Assembly: GCF_024708915.1 (NCBI RefSeq)
Contig: NZ_JANJXQ010000126.1
Coordinates: forward strand, 1 to 16,032
Reading direction: 5' to 3'
Source: Thiobacillus sp.
GTDB taxonomy: Bacteria > Pseudomonadota > Gammaproteobacteria > Burkholderiales > Thiobacillaceae
DNA: 16,032 nt
This document shows, piece after piece, positions 6,606 to 12,828 of this stretch; the stretch's first letter is position 1; each line of letters opens with the position of its first letter. A program made the position numbers and the translations under genes. The notes beneath the pieces are model-generated. The model searched no databases. It was given only the letters and a program-made list of their open reading frames with translations, and was not told where the DNA came from.

Positions 6606-7268
6606 ATGGACAAACGCAAAACCAAAGACCTGCTCTACGAACAGGTCGCCCGCATCGGCAAGGCGGTGTCCAGCCCCAAGCGGCTGGAGTTGCTGGAAAT
6701 CCTCGCGCAGGGCGAGAAGACCGTCGACGCCCTGGCCACCGAAGCCGGCATCGACATCAAGCTGGCGAGCGCGCATCTCAAGGTACTGAAAGCGGCCAGC
6801 CTGGTCGAGACGCAGCGCGACGGCCGCTTCATCGCCTACCGGCTGTCGGGGGCGGACGTCAGCGCGCTGTGGGTCAACCTGCGCACGGTCGCGGAAGAAC
6901 ACCTGGTCGAGCTGAAAGTGGCGATGGACCAGATCTTTGCCGCGCCGGAAAAGCTCGACGCCGAAACGCGGCGCTCGCTGATGGAGAAGGCGCGGCGCGG
7001 CGAGGTGGTGGTGATCGACGTGCGCCCGCCGGCCGAATACGCCGACGGCCACCTGCCGTTTGCGCGCTCGATGCCGCTCGAAGAAAACCGCCCGCGCATC
7101 AAGGAACTGCCCGCCGACCGCGACATCGTCGCCTATTGCCGCGGGCCGTTCTGCATGATGTCCGCCGAGGCGGTGGCGCTGCTGAAGGAACACGGCTACC
7201 GCGCGCAGAAGATCGCCGACGGCATCCCCGAATGGCAGGCGGCCGGTCTGCCGCTGGCCGAGTCCTGA
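6606..7268 (+). CDS. ArsR-family transcriptional regulator fused to a rhodanese domain
   Basis: A 220-residue protein with an N-terminal winged-helix ArsR domain (about 10-95; recognition-helix region SAHLKVLKAASLV near 55-67) and a C-terminal rhodanese domain (about 120-217, with VIDVRPPAEYADGHLP at 136-151). The rhodanese active loop is C178-RGPF-C183. The ArsR part contains no cysteine at all, so it cannot sense metals or persulfides through the Cys pairs used by ArsR or SqrR/BigR proteins. The only two cysteines sit in the sulfur-transfer loop, which suggests that persulfidation of C178, perhaps as a C178-C183 disulfide or polysulfide, is the signal. The start at 6606 is chosen because the operator lies before it and the preceding in-frame stretch is atypical. 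It leads an apparent operon with persulfide dioxygenase (35-base gap) and an MFS transporter. Confidence 0.93.
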   Translation: MDKRKTKDLLYEQVARIGKAVSSPKRLELLEILAQGEKTVDALATEAGIDIKLASAHLKVLKAASLVETQRDGRFIAYRLSGADVSALWVNLRTVAEEHLVELKVAMDQIFAAPEKLDAETRRSLMEKARRGEVVVIDVRPPAEYADGHLPFARSMPLEENRPRIKELPADRDIVAYCRGPFCMMSAEAVALLKEHGYRAQKIADGIPEWQAAGLPLAES

Positions 7269-7303
7269 ATCGCTCATTTGAATTAGAACCCAAGGAGACT
7301 GCC

Positions 7304-8047
7304 ATGTTTTTTCGTCAACTGCTGGCGCAGGACGCCACGCTTTCCTACTTCTTCGGCTGCGGTTCCTGCCATGCCGGCGTCGCCGTCGACCCGGTGCTCG
7401 GCGACGAACAATGGTTCATCGACGAAGCCGCCAGGCAGGACGTCAAGATCACCCACGTGATCGACACCCATGTCCACGCCGACCATTTCTCCGGCGGCCG
7501 CGCGCTGGCCGGGAAAACCGGCGCGCTGTATTGTCTGCACGAATCCAACAGCAGCCGGGCGAAGTTTCCTTTCGCGCCGCTCAAGGATGGCCAGCGCATC
7601 GACGTCGGCAATGTCGTCGTCGACGTGCTGCACACCCCGGGCCACACTCCCGACTCCATCTGTTTGACGGTGGCCGACAAGCGTCGCGCCACGACGGACG
7701 ATGCGGCACCGTGGTTCGTGCTGACCGGCGATACCCTGTTCGTCGGCAGCGCAGGGCGGCCCGATCTTGCGGGCAAGGAAACCGAGATGGCCGGGCAGAT
7801 CTACGACACGGTGCACCAGCGCCTGCTGACGCTGGCGCCCGAGGTCGAGCTGTATCCCGGCCACACCTCAGGCAGCGCCTGCGGCGCCGGCATGTCGGGC
7901 AAGCCGATGTCGACCATCGGCTTCGAGAAACGCTGGAACCCCATGCTGGCGATGAGCCGCGACGAATTCGTCGCCGCCCTGACCGAGACCATTCCGCCGC
8001 GTCCCGCAGAAATGGCCCGCATGGTCGCCTTCAACCTGGGCGCCTGA
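7304..8047 (+). CDS. Persulfide dioxygenase (ETHE1/sulfur dioxygenase-type MBL-fold protein)
   Basis: A 247-residue metallo-beta-lactamase-fold enzyme expected to oxidise glutathione persulfide with O2 to sulfite and glutathione. Metal-site residues are visible: H56-x-H58-x-D60-H61 (THVHADH), H114 (TPGHT), D143 (TGDTLF) and H187 (YPGHT). The GSAGRPDL segment (148-155) is characteristic of the persulfide dioxygenase branch rather than glyoxalase II. Compared with many relatives, the early strand carries a CGSC pair (C19, C22). ATG 7304 has AAGGAG at 7292-7297. It sits between the ArsR-rhodanese regulator and the MFS transporter (3-base gap), which supports a role in sulfide/persulfide detoxification. 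Another MBL-fold hydrolase function is less likely given the neighbours. Confidence 0.9.
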   Translation: MFFRQLLAQDATLSYFFGCGSCHAGVAVDPVLGDEQWFIDEAARQDVKITHVIDTHVHADHFSGGRALAGKTGALYCLHESNSSRAKFPFAPLKDGQRIDVGNVVVDVLHTPGHTPDSICLTVADKRRATTDDAAPWFVLTGDTLFVGSAGRPDLAGKETEMAGQIYDTVHQRLLTLAPEVELYPGHTSGSACGAGMSGKPMSTIGFEKRWNPMLAMSRDEFVAALTETIPPRPAEMARMVAFNLGA

Positions 8048-8050
8048 TTC

Positions 8051-9370
8051 ATGTCGCTGACCCAGAACGCGGCCCGCGTGGTGGACGAGCACCGCTACGG
8101 CATCCGCCCCAACTTCGCCCAGTTCTCGCATCAGCTGGTGCAGGTGTTCTTCGTCGGCCTGACCATCGGCATGTTCCGCACCGTGGTGCCGGCGCTGGCC
8201 GAAACCGAGTTCGGCGTGGCCAAGGGCTCGTTCATGATGCTGATGGCCTTCGTCACCGCCTTCGGCTTCGTCAAGGGCACCCTCAACTTCGTTGCCGGGC
8301 GGCTGTCCGAGCGCATCGGCCGCAAGAAGGTCTTGTTCCTCGGCTGGCTCGCCGCGGTGCCGATTCCGTTCATGATCCTCTACGCGCCGAGTTGGGGCTG
8401 GATCGTCGCCGCGACCGTGCTGCTGGGGGTGAACCAGGGTCTCGCCTGGTCGATGACGCAGACCTCCAAGCTCGACCTCACCAGCGCCGACCAGCGCGGG
8501 CTGACCATCGGCCTCAACGAGTTCGCCGGCTACTTCGGCGTCGCGGTGGCGGGCATCGTCACCGGCTACCTCGCCACCGCCTACGGGCCGCGCGAGGGCC
8601 TGCTGATTTTCGGCCTCGTGGTGGTGGGACTGGCCGGCCTGCTGACCCTGCTGTGGGTGAAGGACACCCTGCCGTGGGCGCACGCCGAGGGCAAAAAGCA
8701 TGCTGCGGGATTGATGACCGGGCCGAAGCCGCGCTACCCCAACAATATTTCCGATACGCCCGGCACCTGGGAAGTGTTCACCCTGATGTCGTGGCGCGAT
8801 GCGCGCATGGCCTCGATCAGCCAGGCCGGCCTGGTGGAAAAATTCGTCGATGCGCTGGTGTGGGTGTTCTTCCCGGTCTATCTCTACCAGCACGGCCTGT
8901 CGCTTGCCGGCATCGGCTGGGTGGTCGGGATCTACGGCTTCGTCTGGGGCATCTCGCAGTTTTTCACCGGCCACTGGTCCGACCGCGTCGGCCGCAAGAA
9001 GCCCATCGTCGCCGGCATGTGGCTGTGCGGCGCCGGCGTCGCACTGGTGCTGCTGGGCGAAGGCGAACTGTGGTGGTCGTTCGCCGCCGCGGTGATGGGC
9101 TTCGGCATGGCGCTGCTGTATCCCACCCTGTCGGCGGCGGTGTCCGATATCGCCCATCCCAACTGGCGCGGCTCGGCCATCGGCATCTACCGCTTCTGGC
9201 GCGACCTCGGCTACGGCATCGGCGCGCTGCTGCTGGGCGCGGTGGCGGCGCTGGCCGGCGGCATCGAGGCGGGGTTCTGGTTCACCGCCGCCGCCATGTT
9301 CGTCTCGGGCCTGGTCGTATTGCTGGCGTGTGAGGAAACCCACCCGCGTCTCAACCCGGATGCCGATTGA
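8051..9370 (+). CDS. MFS transporter, third gene of the persulfide operon
   Basis: A 439-residue major facilitator protein with about twelve hydrophobic segments in two halves. MFS motif A appears in both: GRLSERIGRKK (83-93) and GHWSDRVGRKK in the second half. A polar linker (around 215-245) separates them. The start lies three bases after the dioxygenase stop, so translation is probably coupled; no strong separate ribosome site is seen. The substrate is not known. Since the dioxygenase makes sulfite, and this gene is locked to it, export of sulfite or another sulfur oxyanion is my inference. Import of a sulfur compound, or an unrelated substrate, cannot be excluded. Confidence 0.88.
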   Translation: MSLTQNAARVVDEHRYGIRPNFAQFSHQLVQVFFVGLTIGMFRTVVPALAETEFGVAKGSFMMLMAFVTAFGFVKGTLNFVAGRLSERIGRKKVLFLGWLAAVPIPFMILYAPSWGWIVAATVLLGVNQGLAWSMTQTSKLDLTSADQRGLTIGLNEFAGYFGVAVAGIVTGYLATAYGPREGLLIFGLVVVGLAGLLTLLWVKDTLPWAHAEGKKHAAGLMTGPKPRYPNNISDTPGTWEVFTLMSWRDARMASISQAGLVEKFVDALVWVFFPVYLYQHGLSLAGIGWVVGIYGFVWGISQFFTGHWSDRVGRKKPIVAGMWLCGAGVALVLLGEGELWWSFAAAVMGFGMALLYPTLSAAVSDIAHPNWRGSAIGIYRFWRDLGYGIGALLLGAVAALAGGIEAGFWFTAAAMFVSGLVVLLACEETHPRLNPDAD

Positions 9371-9478
9371 AGTTGAACCCTCCTGGAGCGCGTGCCGGAA
9401 GGGGCGTAAGCTCCCATCGATCATGTCTCTGAATCGGAACCCGCCGTGGGCTTTGCCGAACCTGACGGGCGCAGCCCG

Positions 9479-10660
9479 ATGACCGCCTCGTACCGCGGCA
9501 ACATCCTGATCCTGGCGCTGAGCCAGGCCTTGACGCTTTCTGCGATTGTCCTGTCGATGGCGCTCGCCGCGATCCTCGGCAGCATGCTCGCGCCCGACAA
9601 GGGGCTGGCGACGCTGCCGGTGGCGGCGATGGTGATCGGCACCGCCATTGCTTCGTTGCCGGCGGCCATGCTGATGCGCCGGCATGGCCGCCGCCCGGGT
9701 TTCCTGCTTGGCGCGCTGCTGGGCGTCGGCGGCAGCCTGCTGAGCGCGCTCGCGCTCCAGCAGGGCAGCTTTGGCGGTTTCGTCGTCGGCCATTTCCTGA
9801 TTGGCAGCTACCAGGGATTCGCCAATTACTACCGCTTCGCCGCGGTCGAGGCGGCCGGGCCGCAGCGTGCCGGCAAGGCCATTTCCCTGGTGGTGGCCGG
9901 CGGCGTGGTCGCGGCCTTCCTTGGCCCCCAACTCGGCCAATGGGGGCGCGACTGGATCGGCGGACACATCTTCGTCGGCTCCTATCTGGCGCAAGGCGTC
10001 CTGAGCCTCGCCGCACTGGTGCTGCTCTCCCGTCTCCGGCTCCCTGGCGTGGCCGCCGCGCACACCGGCCCGGTGCGCCCGCTGCGCGAACTGCTGGGCC
10101 AGCCGGTGCTGCGGGTGGCGATCTTCGGCACCGCCGTCGGCTATGCCGTCATGATCATGGTGATGACGGCAACCCCGCTGGCGATATTGGGTTGCGGCCT
10201 GCCGGAAACGAGTGTGACGCCGGTGATCCAGTGGCACGTGGTGGGCATGTTCGCGCCTTCCTTCTTCACCGGCTCGCTGATCCAGCGCTACGGCGCGCCG
10301 CGCATCATGCAGGCCGGATTCGTCCTGCTGCTCGGCCACGTCGCAGTGGTGTTGTCCGGCGTCGAATTCCTGCATTTTCTGTCGGCGCTGGTGCTGCTTG
10401 GCGTCGGCTGGAATTTCGCCTTCATCGGCGGCACCACGCTGCTGACCCAGACTTACCGGCCGGCCGAACAATTGAAAGTGCAGGCAGTGAACGAGTTCAT
10501 CGTCTTCGGCCTGGTGGCGCTGGCCACCCTCTCGGCGGGATGGCTGTACGACCGTTTCGGCTGGATTGCGCTGAATCTCGCGGTGGTGCCGCTGCTGGTC
10601 GCCGCGCTGATCGCGGTTGTCGGCGTCGAGCGCCGCTTGTGCCGGCCGGCGGCGGCATGA
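9479..10660 (+). CDS. MFS transporter (second)
   Basis: A 393-residue major facilitator protein with about twelve hydrophobic segments and a motif A-like RRHGRRPG (67-74) after the second segment. It is not closely similar to the preceding MFS protein: this one lacks the IGRKK motif and the long linker. ATG 9479 is preferred because the protein then begins MTASYRGNILILALSQALTL, entering the first membrane segment directly; GTG 9446 would add eleven residues. Neither has a strong Shine-Dalgarno. The 108 bases before it hold no clear terminator or promoter, so read-through from the persulfide operon is possible. It overlaps the methyltransferase start by ATGA. The substrate is unknown. Confidence 0.85.
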   Translation: MTASYRGNILILALSQALTLSAIVLSMALAAILGSMLAPDKGLATLPVAAMVIGTAIASLPAAMLMRRHGRRPGFLLGALLGVGGSLLSALALQQGSFGGFVVGHFLIGSYQGFANYYRFAAVEAAGPQRAGKAISLVVAGGVVAAFLGPQLGQWGRDWIGGHIFVGSYLAQGVLSLAALVLLSRLRLPGVAAAHTGPVRPLRELLGQPVLRVAIFGTAVGYAVMIMVMTATPLAILGCGLPETSVTPVIQWHVVGMFAPSFFTGSLIQRYGAPRIMQAGFVLLLGHVAVVLSGVEFLHFLSALVLLGVGWNFAFIGGTTLLTQTYRPAEQLKVQAVNEFIVFGLVALATLSAGWLYDRFGWIALNLAVVPLLVAALIAVVGVERRLCRPAAA

Positions 10661-11301
10661 CGAATCCCGCCGACTACGACGCCTGGTACGCCACGCCGCG
10701 CGGACGCTGGGTCGGCGATACGGAATACGCGCTGGCGATGCGGCTGCTCGCGCCGCAGGCCGGCGACAGCCTGCTCGACGTCGGCTGCGGCACCGGCTGG
10801 TTCACCCGCCGCGCCGCGGCCGACGGCCTCGCCGCGACCGGGCTCGATCCCGATTCCGCGTGGCTGGACTACGCGCGCGCCCGCAGCAGCCCGGAGGTGA
10901 ACTGGGTGGAAGGCGACGCGCGCGCACTGCCGTTCGCCGACGCCAGCTTCGACCGTGTGCTGTCCATCGCCGCGCTCTGTTTTGTCGACGACGAGCGGCA
11001 GGCCGTGGCCGAGGCCGTGCGGGTGACGCGCCGCCGCTTCGCCATCGGCTGGCTCAACCGGAGCAGCCTGCTGTATCGGCAAAAAGGGCGGGACGGCGGC
11101 AGCGGCGCCTATCGCGGCGCCCGCTGGCATGCCGCAGGCGAAGTGCGCGCGCTGTTTTCCGGCTTGCCGGTGCGCAAGCTGACATTGCGCTCGGCGATTT
11201 ATCTGCCGACGGGAACGCGCTGGGCACGCGGGCTGGAGCGGGGCGTGCCCGCTGCGCTGCCGTGGGGCGGCATGCTGCTGGCGAGCGGCGAGAAGGCCTG
11301 A
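10657..11301 (+). CDS. SAM-dependent class I methyltransferase (Methyltransf_11/UbiE-like)
   Basis: A 214-residue cytoplasmic methyltransferase. Motif I is LLDVGCGTGWF (39-49), the ribose-binding acidic residue lies in GLDPD (62-66), D88 is in EGDARALPF, and the motif IV-like PFADASFDRV is at 92-101. The C-terminal half is short and basic. The start codon overlaps the MFS stop (ATGA), so the two are translationally coupled and probably act together, for example on a small molecule that is methylated and transported. The methyl acceptor cannot be told from sequence. The stop is 31 bases from the convergent CorC-type gene. Confidence 0.88.
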   Translation: MTNPADYDAWYATPRGRWVGDTEYALAMRLLAPQAGDSLLDVGCGTGWFTRRAAADGLAATGLDPDSAWLDYARARSSPEVNWVEGDARALPFADASFDRVLSIAALCFVDDERQAVAEAVRVTRRRFAIGWLNRSSLLYRQKGRDGGSGAYRGARWHAAGEVRALFSGLPVRKLTLRSAIYLPTGTRWARGLERGVPAALPWGGMLLASGEKA

Positions 11302-11317
11302 TCGCCGCGGCCGCGGG

Positions 11318-11334
11318 GATGCCCGTCGGGCGTC
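11318..11334. terminator. Short hairpin between convergent genes
   Basis: GATGCCC / GGGCGTC (one G-T pair) forms a 7-bp stem with a 3-base loop in the 31-base space between the methyltransferase and CorC-type stops, overlapping the latter's stop codon. There is no T-run on either strand, so a terminator role is weakly supported. Confidence 0.22.
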
Positions 11335-12655
11335 AAGCCGGCCCGGCGGGCATGTCGGACGGCGCGTCTTGTGCGGGCGGAACCGGCGTGGCAAGGATCT
11401 TGTCGATGCGCTTGCCGTCGAGGTCGACCACCTCCAGCCGCCAGTTCTCCCAGACCAGGATGTCGCCGGTCTGCGGCAGCCGTCCGGACAGCCACATCAC
11501 CAGTCCGCTCAGCGTGTGGTAGCGGCCGCGATCTTCCTCCGGCACGCTTTTCAGTTCCAGTCGGTCCTTCAGTTCGGGGATCGGGATCAGGCCGTCGAGC
11601 AGCCAGGAGCCATCCTCGCGCCGCACCGCCCACGCGTCGGCCTGATTACGCGGCTTGAATTCGCCGGTCACCGCTTCCAGCACGTCCTGCATGGTGACCA
11701 GGCCATTGATCTCGCCGTATTCGTCGATCACCAGCACCATCTGGGTGTCCGACGCGCGGAACTGTTCCAGCAGATCCATGCCGGTCAGGCTTTCCGGCAC
11801 GTATACCACCGGCATCAGCTGCGCGGCGAGGTCGGGGCGGCCGCCCCGCAGCGTCTGGTTGAGCAACTGCTTGGCGCCGACGATGCCGAGCACCTCGTCG
11901 AGCCCGCCCTTGCAGACCGGAAAGCGCGAGTGCTCCGATTCGGTCAGGCGGCGCAGGTTTTCCTCCGGCGGCAGCGTGGTATCGAGATAGACGATGTCGG
12001 CGCGCGGGATCATCAGCGAATGGATGTGGCGTTCGTCGAGGCGGAACACGTTGCGCACCATCTCGCGTTCCTGCTGCTCGATCACGCCGCTCTCCGAGCC
12101 TTCCTCCAGCAGGGCGTGGATTTCCTCCTCGATCACGCCTTCCTGACTGGACGGCTGCTTGCCCAGCACGCGCAGGATCGCGTCGGTCGACCCCGCCAGC
12201 AGGCGCACGAACGGGCGTGCCAGAATCGCCAACAGATGCATCGGACGCGCCACCCGGCGGGCGATGCCCTCGGGGTTGAATTGGCCGATGCGCTTCGGCA
12301 CCAGTTCGCCGACGACGATCGAGACATAGGTGATGACGACGACCACCAGCGCGGTCGAAGCGATGCGGCTGGCTTCCATTTCCATCCCGAGCGACTGCAG
12401 CCACTGCGCCAGCGGCTGCGCCAGCGCCGCTTCGCCGACGATGCCGCTGAGGATGCCGATCGAGGTGATGCCGATCTGCACCGTCGACAGGAAGCGCGTC
12501 GGATCGTCGTGCAGTTTCATCGCGACTGCTGCCGAGGCGTCGCCGTCTTCGGCCAGCCGCGCCAGGCGGGCGCGGCGCGCCGTCACCAGGGCGATTTCCG
12601 ACATGGCGAATGCGCCGTTGAGAACGATCAGCGCGATCAAGAAGAGGATTTCCAT
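11333..12655 (-). CDS. CorC/HlyC-family membrane protein (CNNM-like, DUF21-CBS-CorC_HlyC)
   Basis: A 440-residue inner-membrane protein related to bacterial CorB/CorC and eukaryotic CNNM proteins, implicated in magnesium (or cobalt) efflux and sometimes called hemolysin-like. Domain order: DUF21 membrane domain (1 to about 165, including EIALVTARRARLARL and GELVPKRI at 116-123), a pair of CBS domains (about 210-333; MIPRADIVYLD, then VIDEYGEINGLVT at 309-321), and a C-terminal CorC_HlyC domain (about 345-422). The ATG at 12655 is used because it gives the typical MEILFLIALIVLNG first helix; the upstream in-frame extension to 12760 is Arg/Cys-rich and atypical. It is divergent from nasA and has no obvious functional link to nitrate assimilation. 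Confidence 0.92.
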   Translation of the reverse strand: MEILFLIALIVLNGAFAMSEIALVTARRARLARLAEDGDASAAVAMKLHDDPTRFLSTVQIGITSIGILSGIVGEAALAQPLAQWLQSLGMEMEASRIASTALVVVVITYVSIVVGELVPKRIGQFNPEGIARRVARPMHLLAILARPFVRLLAGSTDAILRVLGKQPSSQEGVIEEEIHALLEEGSESGVIEQQEREMVRNVFRLDERHIHSLMIPRADIVYLDTTLPPEENLRRLTESEHSRFPVCKGGLDEVLGIVGAKQLLNQTLRGGRPDLAAQLMPVVYVPESLTGMDLLEQFRASDTQMVLVIDEYGEINGLVTMQDVLEAVTGEFKPRNQADAWAVRREDGSWLLDGLIPIPELKDRLELKSVPEEDRGRYHTLSGLVMWLSGRLPQTGDILVWENWRLEVVDLDGKRIDKILATPVPPAQDAPSDMPAGPA

Positions 12656-12678
12656 GGGGGATCCAGCAGTTAACAGAC

Positions 12679-12724
12679 GCACTAATTTACAGCACGCCGC
12701 TCCAGCCATGCACCGAGCTTGCGC
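12679..12724 (+). promoter_or_regulatory. Two degenerate NtrC-like boxes upstream of nasA
   Basis: GCACT-AATTT-ACAGC (12679-12693) and GCACC-GAGCT-TGCGC (12710-12724) each have a good left half but a poor right half against GCACC-N5-GGTGC. Their centres are 31 bases apart, about three helical turns, and lie about 130 and 98 bases upstream of the start predicted from the sigma-54 site. The arrangement resembles known NtrC enhancers, but the sequence match alone is weak. Confidence 0.25.
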
Positions 12725-12789
12725 GCCTCGCCCATATCGCGCCAGCCAGAGTTCGCTCAAGCCATTGAATTGACTGGGATGCTTCGCAC

Positions 12790-12805
12790 TGGCACAGAGC
12801 CTGCT
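12790..12805 (+). promoter_or_regulatory. Sigma-54 (-24/-12) promoter of nasA
   Basis: TGGCAC-AGAGC-CTGCT matches the sigma-54 consensus TGGCACG-N4-TTGCW with the invariant GG (12791-12792) and GC (12803-12804) exactly ten bases apart. Transcription would start near 12815, leaving a very short leader that still includes the AAGGAG ribosome site (12818-12823) before ATG 12829. Control of nitrate assimilation by sigma-54 and NtrC is well established in proteobacteria. Confidence 0.55.
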
Positions 12806-12828
12806 GACAGACAGGGCAAGGAGCCATC

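Noticed and set aside
7868..10471. Very long open minus-strand frame (867 codons) across the dioxygenase and both MFS genes
   Set aside because: It has the same low-complexity His/Gln/Arg/Ala composition, spans three real genes and the gap between them, and has no recognisable motif.
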